NCBI GenBank assembly: GCA_002787035.1
Contig: PCVP01000018.1
Span: 208-59,637 of the forward strand
DNA from: Candidatus Peregrinibacteria bacterium CG11_big_fil_rev_8_21_14_0_20_49_14
GTDB taxonomy: Bacteria > Patescibacteriota > Gracilibacteria > Peribacterales > Peribacteraceae
DNA: 59,430 bases
Reading direction: 5' to 3'
Of this stretch, positions 17,143-24,602 are shown piece by piece. The notes beneath the pieces are model-generated. The model made no database searches. It saw only the letters and a list, made by a program, of their open reading frames with translations, and was not told where the DNA came from. Within the stretch, counting starts at the first letter, position 1. The number at the start of each line of letters is the position of its first letter. A program made the position numbers and the translations under genes.

Positions 17143-17159
17143 TCCTACCGCGCCTGCCA
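17140..17159 (+). repeat. Second 20-bp copy of the tRNA-Trp 3' end
   Basis: Twenty bases (GAGTCCTACCGCGCCTGCCA) match 17040-17059 exactly, 100 bases downstream of it, and match the tRNA-Trp 3' end with two changes. Taken with the copy at 17016-17059 it marks a serial integration hotspot. Bases 17160-17237 hold nothing else I can identify. Confidence 0.7.
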
Positions 17160-17237
17160 CATTGGACACATGACCTGTTTGCCTTTGCGGCACAGGGTTC
17201 GGTGAAGTCCAGTTTAATATGTTACTCTAGAATATAA

Positions 17238-17549
17238 ATGACGATCACAGCGATTATCATCGCGGCTGCCTTCTATTTTTTCCTTGGATATACCATCCTA
17301 AATGGACGACATTCAAAATCAGGGATCGGAGAAAAGCCCTTGATTTACTCAAGCGTTATTGTGCAGTTTTTCCTAAATATTAATCTGCTGCTATTTCTTG
17401 GACTCTCATTGTTTTTAGTTTTTTATGATTGGAAATTCTTACTTATTTTACTCGGTACATCATTTATTCTTGAGCCCTTCATTATTGTTCCGTTTTTGGA
17501 GAAGTTATTAGCGCTTATTTGCAACGCTTTTATCAAAAAAGGCCATTAG
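17238..17549 (+). CDS. Small hydrophobic membrane protein
   Basis: A 103-residue, very hydrophobic protein with three membrane segments (about residues 3-19, 37-62 and 68-92) and a short basic tail. I do not recognise a family. TAGAAT (17228-17233) lies just before ATG 17238. Base composition is clearly AT-richer than the genes before 16.4 kb, and it is the first gene after the repeated tRNA-Trp ends, so it is probably acquired DNA. Confidence 0.6.
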   Translation: MTITAIIIAAAFYFFLGYTILNGRHSKSGIGEKPLIYSSVIVQFFLNINLLLFLGLSLFLVFYDWKFLLILLGTSFILEPFIIVPFLEKLLALICNAFIKKGH

Positions 17550-17619
17550 CAGCACCCCTATGAAATTGCTTACTATTATAAAATATGCATGCGGCTTGAG
17601 TTGGTGAATCATAAAAGAA

Positions 17620-17793
17620 CTACAACTCCGTCTCATTACCAAGGAGTTCGGCTAAGGAATCTATCGGAGATAGTTGTGGCTTTTCCGTGAGGATTTCGTC
17701 AAGGATCTCCTGCGCTGATTTTTCTTTCTCTAGGGTTAGAAGCCGATGAAGAAACTCGTTCTGGTTGCAAGTGGTATTTGATGCAAGTTTCAT
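17620..17793 (-). CDS. Possible 57-aa small protein
   Basis: A 57-codon minus-strand frame (ATG 17793, TAG ending 17620) encodes a soluble, acidic, helical peptide beginning MKLASNTTCNQNEF and ending LAELLGNETEL. The amino-acid composition is protein-like and leucine/glutamate heptads suggest a helix. There is no strong ribosome-binding site. It sits alone in an otherwise empty region of the AT-rich patch. It could be a small antitoxin-like or regulatory peptide, but nothing proves it. Confidence 0.35.
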   Translation of the reverse strand: MKLASNTTCNQNEFLHRLLTLEKEKSAQEILDEILTEKPQLSPIDSLAELLGNETEL

Positions 17794-18129
17794 AGATGTT
17801 TTTTAACGAAGGAAAATAAAAACTTATGTAGAAGTCCACTGCGGATCTACATGGATGCTATCATTAATGATAGACTTGTCCGATGTACTCTTATGCCACA
17901 GGCATTTTTTGTGTGATTAAAGCTATGATTCGGATCACCCACTTGTGACACAAAAGTTGCTACGTTAGAGTAACTTCGCACTCAGATCACACGAGCGGTT
18001 GCTCGTATTGCCCAATTACGGAAGAAGCCGGCACTTCGTTCGGTTTCAACGTCCGTAAAAGGGCAACTTCAAGCAGTTTGTTGAGTGCGCCGGCGGAGTG
18101 CCGATTTGTACTTCTACTATCTGATGAAT
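17794..18129. other. Intergenic region with short hairpins
   Basis: No convincing gene. It contains an inverted repeat TATCATTAATGATA near 17859-17872 and a weak terminator-like hairpin on the plus strand at 17893-17910 (ATGCC, loop ACA, GGCAT, then Ts). A TACTAT hexamer at 18115-18120 probably belongs to the promoter of the next small gene. Confidence 0.45.
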
Positions 18130-18300
18130 ATGAGCCCAAGTGATGAAGAGCTCATCGAACTGTCTGATCCCAAGGTGAAGCCATCACAGGATTGGAACTG
18201 GGTCTGGATACTTCTCGCTTTCTTTTTATTTGGTCTCCTTATCTGGGGGTCTCCGCCAGAACTAGGAATGGAGAGTGTAGTGCCTAGTCCATATTTCTAA
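18130..18300 (+). CDS. Small single-pass membrane protein
   Basis: A 56-residue protein: an acidic N-terminal part (MSPSDEELIELSDPK), one membrane helix (about residues 24-41, WNWVWILLAFFLFGLLIW region) and a short outside tail. TACTAT ends 9 bases before ATG 18130, which is why I prefer it over the ATG at 18124 and the longer upstream frame. It is followed directly by another small membrane protein. Function unknown. Confidence 0.5.
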   Translation: MSPSDEELIELSDPKVKPSQDWNWVWILLAFFLFGLLIWGSPPELGMESVVPSPYF

Positions 18301-18339
18301 TTGAATTTAGCCCTAAGCTTTCATGTCTCCCAAATCATT

Positions 18340-18621
18340 ATGAAAAATTTCTCACGATGGCTTCCAACTTTGTACTCCGGAAAATGGCTGAAGAGGATTG
18401 TTTTTCTTTGCATACTCTTTCTCACAGGTTTTGCACTTATTGGAAAAATAAATATTCTTTATCCCTTCGTACGTTTTAAATGTGGACAGAGGTACTACCA
18501 GGATTGTTACGAGTGGAAATGGTTCATAGATTGGGAACCACTGGTATTATTTTTACTCTTAGTTTTTGTTGGGATTTTTGCCTGGTCTTTCTGGGATGAG
18601 TACCAAGAGAAAAAGAGATAA
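18340..18621 (+). CDS. Small two-helix membrane protein
   Basis: A 93-residue protein with two membrane segments (about residues 19-39 and 65-84) separated by a loop holding two cysteines (KCGQRYYQDCYEW), which could form a disulfide outside the cell. The start ATG 18340 follows a short gap after the previous gene; a TTG at 18301 would add 13 residues. Not recognised. Part of the row of small membrane proteins in the AT-rich patch. Confidence 0.55.
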   Translation: MKNFSRWLPTLYSGKWLKRIVFLCILFLTGFALIGKINILYPFVRFKCGQRYYQDCYEWKWFIDWEPLVLFLLLVFVGIFAWSFWDEYQEKKR

Positions 18622-18642
18622 TCATTACCGCCTCCCCCTTAC

Positions 18643-19136
18643 ATGGAAAACTTCTTCACAAATTATGCAGCCGCGACATCTTCGGGTTCTATCGTAGCAA
18701 TAGCAGTAGTGACGCTTGTTCTAATTGGGATAATTCTAGCCTACATCTGTCCTATTGTCGGTTTGTATTGGTATGCAAGATGCTGGCACGCAGGCAAAAA
18801 TATCGAAGACCTTGCGATAGAGCAAAAGGAATCAAAGCATTTAGCTGCTAAGCTTCTGCAAAAGACATGGGTGGTGTATTACGTATACGTGATGTCATGG
18901 GTAGCTTTGACTTTTTTCTATCGGTAGCTTTTGAAGCTTCTCTCTGGTTTCTACCAGAATCTTGGGGTGGATATGACGTTGAATCAGATCAATTTATATC
19001 TGCTCAAGAGGGATGGGCACGAACTATGGCGATCATTTCCAGTCTCTGCATACTTTGGTATATGTCCCTCGCGCTAAAGGCAAGAATAGCGCAGGTGAAA
19101 TCAAAAGGAGAAAAACCTGATAATTATTTCAACTGA
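18643..19136 (+). pseudogene. Membrane protein split by a -1 frameshift at T-TTT-TTC
   Basis: Two overlapping frames (18643-18927 and the frame ending 19136) join into one 164-residue protein if the ribosome slips back one base at 18912-18918, sequence T TTT TTC, a classical slippery heptamer. The zero frame stops at TAG 18925. Hairpins (23-27 with 51-55 and 26-30 with 34-38 in 189xx) lie just downstream. The joined protein has membrane segments near residues 17-40, 74-98 and 131-147. It may be a programmed frameshift, a broken gene or a homopolymer sequencing error. Family unknown. Confidence 0.55.
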
Positions 19137-19429
19137 TTTTTTTTACCAAACACTCGCAGACTCGCAAATAGCAGAATCGCTCCCACCAGATTAAACAACA
19201 TCCATATCTCCTTCGTAAGATGTGCCGGAATAAAAGGATTGAAGAGCAATGCCGTAAGACCGAAAGCCCATACCCATTCAGTCTTTTTCAATTCATACGC
19301 TTTATACGCGCTGTACGCACCTACTGCGCACACAACGACACGTAATAACATATAATACGGGTAAGGATTCGGTGCAATAGCCCACAGGAGCATCAGGGCT
19401 GCCGTTAGACGAGCGAGGAACCAGATCAT
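19124..19429 (-). CDS. DUF6804-like small membrane protein
   Basis: A 101-residue protein with four membrane segments and the pattern of DUF6804 proteins: PYPYYMLLRVVVC near residue 22, A-Y-x-A-Y-E near 40, and L-L-F-N-P-F-I-P near 61. The function of the family is not known to me. TACAAT ends 7 bases before ATG 19429, so it is probably leaderless. The 3' end overlaps the end of the frameshifted gene on the other strand by 13 bases. Confidence 0.7.
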   Translation of the reverse strand: MIWFLARLTAALMLLWAIAPNPYPYYMLLRVVVCAVGAYSAYKAYELKKTEWVWAFGLTALLFNPFIPAHLTKEIWMLFNLVGAILLFASLRVFGKKNQLK

Positions 19430-19434
19430 CTACT

Positions 19435-19662
19435 TCATTGTACCTGAATTTCCAATGCTTCTAAGTGCGTTTTCGCGTCATCCCAGTCCACACTCTCAAC
19501 CTCCTCCTGCGACATAACCAGCGCGGTAATTCCACTGACATCCACCTGTTGCTCGAATCTCGGTGAAAACTCCTCCCTTCTTTTCCGTTCCAGATACTTC
19601 AAAGCCAGCCCGCCATCGTTCTCCATTTTCTCGATAACAATCCTCCGTTGCCTCACTAACAA
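19435..19662 (-). pseudogene. C-terminal remnant of a phage terminase-small-subunit-like protein
   Basis: A 75-codon frame without a good start carries M-E-N-D-G-G-L-A-L-K-Y-L-E-R-K-R-R-E-E-F-S-P-R, the pattern (A-x-x-W/Y-L-x-R-R-x-x-E-x-F) found at the end of phage terminase small subunits and related phBC6A51-type helix-turn-helix proteins. The DNA-binding N-terminus is absent. I read it as a decayed fragment of a mobile element, in keeping with the nearby tRNA-Trp repeats. The identification is by pattern only. Confidence 0.45.
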
Positions 19663-19717
19663 GCATCGACCGCGCTGGAGCGCCGAGGGTTCGGATAGTA
19701 TCCAATAGCCCTACCAC

Positions 19718-20689
19718 TCAAAACCACCTCGAAGGCGTTTGTTTCCAGTAAATCAATATACCGTCACCATAGTTGGTGGTTCTGGTCTGAAAAAAGACCT
19801 GATTTGAACCTTGAGTCGTTACTTCATCTCCGCCGACTCCCTCATTTTCATTCCCATCGAACGGGTTTTCGCAATCATTCGGTGCGATGTCGTTTTCCAC
19901 GTGCTCCACCGTGGCATGCTCGAAGCTGATGTACGCATCCACCACTTCTTTTCCTCCGTTATCCAGGCCTCCTTGCGCAACGATGCGTACGTATTCCGCA
20001 TGCCGCTCCACGGCCAGTCCTCGGGCATTCTGCAGAAAGTCCGTATCGGTGTGCAGTACGCTATTGGTGATGAGAGGAATCCACTCTCCGTCGTCGTACT
20101 CGATGGCGTTCTCACCGACATATACTTCGGCTTCCGCACTGCCATTACCGCTGTTTTTTATACGGGCGAAATCTATGCGCATGCGCACATCTTCACCGGG
20201 AATCACAACTGTCTGTTCACCCGAAAGCCCCGCTCGCACTGTCACTTCTCCTGTCTCACCGTTTAGGGCCGTAAATGTTATAACTCCGGTCGCACTAGGT
20301 TCCCCGTATAGTGTGGAAAACGTCACTTCCGTCATTCCGGAGACTGCAAGAGTCGGTGAAAAGGGATAGTGTTCATCGTACAGGGGGTCACGAGTCGCGA
20401 AGCTCGTACCTTTAAACAGTATTCCGCTGCCGGCATGCACACCCCACATGCTGTTTTCTTCACCGGATTGCGACAGGAATTGTGCGCGACGAAGCATTTG
20501 CTCTGTCTGCGTTACCGCCAAATGCAAGTCGCTTCGTATGTGATACACTCGGTAGTGTGGCACCGTGAAAGCAGAAATAACGGCTATGACGCCGATAACC
20601 AGCAGGATCTCGAACATACTGAATCCTCTCTTGCAATGTCGCAGTTGCTCGTATGACATACGAAGTGCATGATAGAGAGTCCGCTTCAT
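19718..20689 (-). CDS. Type IV pilin-like / GspH-type pseudopilin
   Basis: A 323-residue protein with a class III signal: basic leader, cleavage after glycine in CKRG|FSMFE, glutamate at +5, then a hydrophobic helix (about residues 22-45 after ATG 20689). The rest is a large extracellular domain rich in beta structure with several acidic patches. Such proteins are cut by PilD and built into type IV pili or related filaments. No other pilus gene is in the window. A start 13 codons further up is possible. It diverges from the kinase-like gene. Confidence 0.82.
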   Translation of the reverse strand: MKRTLYHALRMSYEQLRHCKRGFSMFEILLVIGVIAVISAFTVPHYRVYHIRSDLHLAVTQTEQMLRRAQFLSQSGEENSMWGVHAGSGILFKGTSFATRDPLYDEHYPFSPTLAVSGMTEVTFSTLYGEPSATGVITFTALNGETGEVTVRAGLSGEQTVVIPGEDVRMRIDFARIKNSGNGSAEAEVYVGENAIEYDDGEWIPLITNSVLHTDTDFLQNARGLAVERHAEYVRIVAQGGLDNGGKEVVDAYISFEHATVEHVENDIAPNDCENPFDGNENEGVGGDEVTTQGSNQVFFQTRTTNYGDGILIYWKQTPSRWF

Positions 20690-20743
20690 ATGCTCTATTG
20701 CGCAGAATGCCAATGTGATACATTTCATGCAGAAGTCAGGGTA

Positions 20744-20774
20744 TTGACAAATTAATTTAATCTATCATTATAAT
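20744..20774 (+). promoter_or_regulatory. Promoter TTGACA / TATAAT, leaderless
   Basis: TTGACA (20744-20749) and TATAAT (20769-20774) both match consensus; the spacer is 19 bases. ATG 20778 begins only 3 bases after the -10, so transcription would start at or within the first codon. Confidence 0.7.
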
Positions 20775-20777
20775 ACA

Positions 20778-21461
20778 ATGCGACGCACACTCTCTACGGC
20801 AGACAGAAAGCATCTTTCCGATTGCGGGCTTTGTCACGACAATGTCGGTAAATGGTGCGGTGCGGGTGCGGGTCATGATGTGTTTGAATATGGCGAATCT
20901 CATGTCGTAAAAGTGCCGAAAATTCGATGGCTGAAAGATAAGCTTTCCATTATTACGGCGGACGATGCACAGCACAGCTTGGAGATTATTGAAGAGCACT
21001 TTTTGCAGTACAGTTTGCCGGCTCGTATTCATAGAAGTGCATCCGACTCTTCGTACTGCATTGTACAGAAGAGATTGTACCTCTTTGAAAATCTCACAAG
21101 TGTGCATCTGCGAACAAACGTATCACTTGCCAGACAACTGTCGGAAATCATGCGTCGAAACAGAAAACTGGTGAAAGATCACAACCTTGCCCTCGATTTC
21201 TTTGGGAAAGAAGGGTGCATTCAGTCGGTGCTCTCGTCCATTTCGTTCGGTACGGCACAGATGTCGAATCTCGTTGTGACGGGCGCAGGAGATTCGGCTC
21301 GCATTGTCATAGTGGATTCCAATGTGTTTTCCATTAACAGAGCGGATGAAACATTGCTGCAACGTAAGCTGATGAATGACGCGGGGAAGTGCAGTCATGT
21401 ACTCAATGAATTTCTGGTGAAGCGGACATTTGACCGTGCATCCGCCGGTACACAGGCGTAG
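20778..21461 (+). CDS. Kinase-like fold protein
   Basis: A 227-residue cytoplasmic protein. I see protein-kinase-like landmarks: a glycine loop GAGAGHDVFEYG (about residues 28-39), an invariant-type lysine in V-V-K-V-P-K (about 42-47), a catalytic-loop-like N-L-A-L-D-F-F-G followed by S-N-L-V-V-T (about 137-165) and I-V-D-S-N-V-F (about 176-182) in place of DFG. This fits the YrbL/PhoP_reg-type small kinases, but activity is inference. A strong consensus promoter sits right at the start. The next gene follows 41 bases later with its own -10. Confidence 0.6.
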   Translation: MRRTLSTADRKHLSDCGLCHDNVGKWCGAGAGHDVFEYGESHVVKVPKIRWLKDKLSIITADDAQHSLEIIEEHFLQYSLPARIHRSASDSSYCIVQKRLYLFENLTSVHLRTNVSLARQLSEIMRRNRKLVKDHNLALDFFGKEGCIQSVLSSISFGTAQMSNLVVTGAGDSARIVIVDSNVFSINRADETLLQRKLMNDAGKCSHVLNEFLVKRTFDRASAGTQA

Positions 21462-21502
21462 CGTTCTGGTCGCAGGGTCTTTATTCTGCTATACTAATGG
21501 GA

Positions 21503-22408
21503 ATGTATTTGTCCGTACAAAAACGTCGGCGCCTCTGCGTTTCCTTGTTGCTGATTACAGTGGTGGCGGGTGGTATGGGGTATGCGTCTCTCTCCGGTAC
21601 GACTTCTGTGACTTCGGCAACGGCATTTTTGCATGCCGCAGGAGGAGGCAATCCGCGCGAGATCGCACAGGAAGTTCAGGAGACGGAAAGCACGGTGCGA
21701 AGTCTTCGTGCGACACAGGCGGTACTGAGCAGAAGAGAGGAAATTTTGCGTTACGAACTCCGTCAATTGGAAGAAGAGCGCAGTCGCAATGGCATTGCAA
21801 TGTCTCCGCGTCTTCGCGAAGACCTTCGCAAGAGCAGAAATACGTTGGTTGTTTTACTGAGAGATCAGCAGGAGACGGACAAGAAGGTGACACAATACTT
21901 GCAGCAGATGTGGGAAGCCGAAGGGCGCGTACGAGTTGCGACCATGGGTATGAATCCCGACAATATTTCTGTGCTGATTTCTTGGCCCATTGAACCTGTG
22001 AACGGAATTTCTGCCGGCTTCAAAGATACGGAATACGAGTCGCTTTTCGGTATGGTTCACAATGCCATAGACATTCCGACCCTACAGGGAACGGAAGTGC
22101 GCGCAGCGGCATCCGGCACCATACAAACCGTTGCCAACAACGGCATGGGCTACAACTATGTCATTATCATGCACGAAGGATTTGCGACGCTGTATGGTCA
22201 TGTGAACTCGTTTCTCGTGAAAGAAGGGCAGAAAGTAACGGAGGGTGAAGTAATCGCTCTCTCCGGAGGAACGCCCGATACGCCCGGTGCGGGAGTAGTA
22301 TCCACAGGTCCACATCTTCATTTCGAGCTGAACGTTGCCGGAGATCATAAAGATCCCCTGGCGTACCTTCCGTTCATATCGGACTTGGAAATTGCAGGAG
22401 TTCGTTAG
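21503..22408 (+). CDS. M23 peptidase with coiled coil (EnvC/NlpD-like)
   Basis: A 301-residue exported protein that should cut or regulate cutting of peptidoglycan. It has an N-terminal membrane segment or signal (about residues 9-30), a coiled coil (about 55-125) and a C-terminal M23/LytM domain with the zinc ligand motif H-N-A-I-D (about 188-192) and H-L-H-F-E (about 272-276), both intact. The extended -10 TGC-TATACT ends 7 bases before ATG 21503; ATG 21497 would sit too close. Convergent with dgt. Confidence 0.92.
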   Translation: MYLSVQKRRRLCVSLLLITVVAGGMGYASLSGTTSVTSATAFLHAAGGGNPREIAQEVQETESTVRSLRATQAVLSRREEILRYELRQLEEERSRNGIAMSPRLREDLRKSRNTLVVLLRDQQETDKKVTQYLQQMWEAEGRVRVATMGMNPDNISVLISWPIEPVNGISAGFKDTEYESLFGMVHNAIDIPTLQGTEVRAAASGTIQTVANNGMGYNYVIIMHEGFATLYGHVNSFLVKEGQKVTEGEVIALSGGTPDTPGAGVVSTGPHLHFELNVAGDHKDPLAYLPFISDLEIAGVR

Positions 22409-22414
22409 GTGGTG

Positions 22415-23512
22415 CTACAGCAGTCCGCTTTCCTCCGCTTGTGCCGTGGCGTAGTGGTCTGTCATGCCGGAGACATAGTCTTTTACTGCTTCTTCCAGGG
22501 CTCCGTTTGAATTCTGTTGGAACGAGAGAACCTTGGCAGTCGGGTGTGCGTAGAGGTGAGTACACAGTGCTTGTACCATCTCTTTGCCCCGGATGCTCTT
22601 TGCTCGCACATCCGGGTGCAGATACATCCGATTCCATAGGAACTCCCGCAGCTCCGCCAGCTTATCGTCCATGGTTTGCGAGAATGCGATGAGAGGGGTT
22701 TTTGCACCGTAAACGCCGCTGAGATCGGAAACACTCTCAAGTCGCTTCTCGGAGCATTTATAGAGGTCTGAGACCAGAAGATGTATCAACGCTCCGCGCA
22801 GTGAGGTTCCTCTTTCGGCGGAATGTTCATACGCTTCGGCGACAAGGGCGACATTCAGAATATCTTCTTTCAAAAAAAGTTCGGCGTGCATGCCGTCATC
22901 GCAGTCGTGTCCCGTGTAGGCAATTTCATCGGCCAGATTCACAGCTTGCGCTTCCAGTGACGGACTGCGAGCAACGGTGATTTTCGGAGCATCGTGCGCG
23001 GTGCGGTGCTTTAACAGTCCCTCGAGTATTTCCGTATTCACATTCAGCCCGGCATACACGGAGCTGCGGCTTTCGAGCAAAGACACAATGCGATGTGATT
23101 GCTGGTTGTGTTCAAATTCCCTGCCGTACTGCCGCATCCACGTATTCAACGCTTCCTCACCGCTGTGGCCGAACGGCGGGTGACCGAGGTCGTGCGCGAG
23201 CGCTATGCACTCGGCGAGGTCTTCGTTGAGACTCAATGTACGTGCGATATCTCTTCCGATCTGCGCCACCTCCATGGTGTGCGTGAGTCGTGTTCTGTAG
23301 TGATCCCCTTGTCCGGTTACAAATACCTGTGTTTTTCCCTTCAGCCGTCGAAATGCTTGCGTATGAATAATTCTGTCGCGATCTCTCTGAAACGGAAATC
23401 GCGAATCGTCGTCGAGCTCTTTCGTGGCACGACCCAATGTTCCCTCGTACGGAACCGCGTACGGTGCGAGGAGGGAATTAAAATTTGCCAGGCGTTGCTG
23501 CAAGCTTTTCAT
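22415..23512 (-). CDS. dgt: Deoxyguanosinetriphosphate triphosphohydrolase-like protein
   Basis: A 365-residue HD-domain enzyme that hydrolyses dNTPs to nucleoside and triphosphate, thereby controlling nucleotide pools. It carries Q-x-F-R-R-L-K-x-K-T-Q-V (about residues 54-65), the metal-binding R-L-T-H-T-x-E-V (about 77-84) and HDLGHPPFGHSGE (about 108-120), all typical of the dGTPase family. ATG 23512 is preferred over TTG 23533 because TACAAT ends 9 bases before it. Confidence 0.94.
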   Translation of the reverse strand: MKSLQQRLANFNSLLAPYAVPYEGTLGRATKELDDDSRFPFQRDRDRIIHTQAFRRLKGKTQVFVTGQGDHYRTRLTHTMEVAQIGRDIARTLSLNEDLAECIALAHDLGHPPFGHSGEEALNTWMRQYGREFEHNQQSHRIVSLLESRSSVYAGLNVNTEILEGLLKHRTAHDAPKITVARSPSLEAQAVNLADEIAYTGHDCDDGMHAELFLKEDILNVALVAEAYEHSAERGTSLRGALIHLLVSDLYKCSEKRLESVSDLSGVYGAKTPLIAFSQTMDDKLAELREFLWNRMYLHPDVRAKSIRGKEMVQALCTHLYAHPTAKVLSFQQNSNGALEEAVKDYVSGMTDHYATAQAEESGLL

Positions 23513-23580
23513 GGAGTCTGCATTGTAGAGCAATACCCGTATGAATACAGAATGTTCTACGTATATGGCAGACTCATGTG

Positions 23581-23915
23581 ACGTCGATCATGGTCTTCCT
23601 GACAGCCGTCGAGTAGGTACGCTCGTCCCTGGTCTTGCCAGGTGGGTGACCGCAACTGAGATCCACAGACCGCAGCGATTAAGTCTCCCGTAACGAACTG
23701 ATAGAGAAGAAACGTAACTACCCTAACGAGAGGTCGAGATGAGGCACACTCTACCAGCCCCTACCGAAATCTAACCAGTCTTACAGCTTGCATCAGCCTT
23801 TTGAGCATGTCTTGTCACAAGGTGACCAGTGTAAGTTTCATATGAGAAACTTCACATATTGTGAAGAATAAGTTACATGCCTCATGTCACTGCATAGACA
23901 GAGTCTGCAGACAAA
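23581..23915. other. Gene-free region with strong secondary-structure potential
   Basis: No credible gene between dgt and the YfiH-type gene. Hairpins are dense: CCTGG/CCAGG (23628-23642), CTTG/CAAG (23811-23821), AAGTTTC/GAAACTT (23833-23852), TTCACA/TGTGAA (23851-23865), an enclosing long-range helix GAGCATGT with ACATGCCTC (23803-23810 with 23875-23883), and CTGC/GCAG (23890-23910). It may encode a structured RNA or hold the 3' end of the next gene's transcript. It does not match tmRNA, RNase P RNA or SRP RNA signatures that I know. Confidence 0.45.
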
Positions 23916-23930
23916 ATGTCGTCGGGTCTG

Positions 23931-24602
23931 CTACAGCAGTACGCAGCTGAGCCTGTTGACGTACCCTTCTTGCACGTGCTCGCGGTCTCCGCCGCGATAT
24001 GTCCAGTACTGTTCGGGGTGACATCGTGTGCAGTCCGAGTGTCTCTCGAAGCGGTCCGGCCGCACACCGAGATTCAACAGTTCTGCCCGTGCAACAGCCT
24101 GAAGATCGACACATTTTCCATGTATGAATTCAGCGGGGATAGTTGGCAGTTCCTCTTCGGGATTACTGAAGTCCGCGCACGCTCTGCACAGAGACGGTCC
24201 TGCGCCAACCAGTACATCCTCAGCTTCTATGGCATATTCGTTGTGAAGCATGCGAAAAAATTCCGGAATCGCTCCCGCAATGAGCCCTCGCCACCCCGCA
24301 TGAAGCAGCCCCACTACGTGCTTTTCCGGTTCGTATATTATAAAATTCTGACAGTCTGCCCAGCGAATGCACAGTGGCAAATGGGCGACGGAAGTAAGCA
24401 TGCCATCGGCACGTACCTCGGGTCCGTGTGCTTTGGTAATAACCACCGTCGTATTGCCATGTACCTGATGCAAACTCGCTCCCTCGTACCCAAAAAGCGC
24501 ATGTGCCGCACTGTCTGAGTCCACAGTGTCTTGCTTTGTGTACATACAAACGTGAAGGCGATCTTCGTACGGTTGAAGAATGTTAAACGGCTGAGAGATC
24601 AT
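23931..24602 (-). CDS. YfiH/LACC1-family protein (polyphenol oxidase / purine nucleoside phosphorylase)
   Basis: A 223-residue laccase-domain (DUF152) protein. Family members were first described as polyphenol oxidases and later as purine nucleoside phosphorylases/adenosine deaminases. Metal-binding motifs are intact: H-Q-V-H-G (about residues 45-49), A-D-C-Q (about 83-86), L-H-A-G-W-R-G (about 102-108) and G-P-S-L-C (about 138-142). ATG 24602 lies inside the end of nnrD (20-base overlap), so the two genes are probably transcribed together; a longer frame exists but would overlap nnrD much more. Confidence 0.9.
   Translation of the reverse strand: MISQPFNILQPYEDRLHVCMYTKQDTVDSDSAAHALFGYEGASLHQVHGNTTVVITKAHGPEVRADGMLTSVAHLPLCIRWADCQNFIIYEPEKHVVGLLHAGWRGLIAGAIPEFFRMLHNEYAIEAEDVLVGAGPSLCRACADFSNPEEELPTIPAEFIHGKCVDLQAVARAELLNLGVRPDRFERHSDCTRCHPEQYWTYRGGDREHVQEGYVNRLSCVLL

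Noticed and set aside
23581-23915. tmRNA or RNase P RNA
   Set aside because: No tRNA-like TTCGA loop, no tag reading frame and no conserved RNase P core blocks on either strand.
23916-24518. A 200-codon plus-strand frame
   Set aside because: It is the complement of the YfiH-family gene, whose metal motifs are intact on the minus strand.
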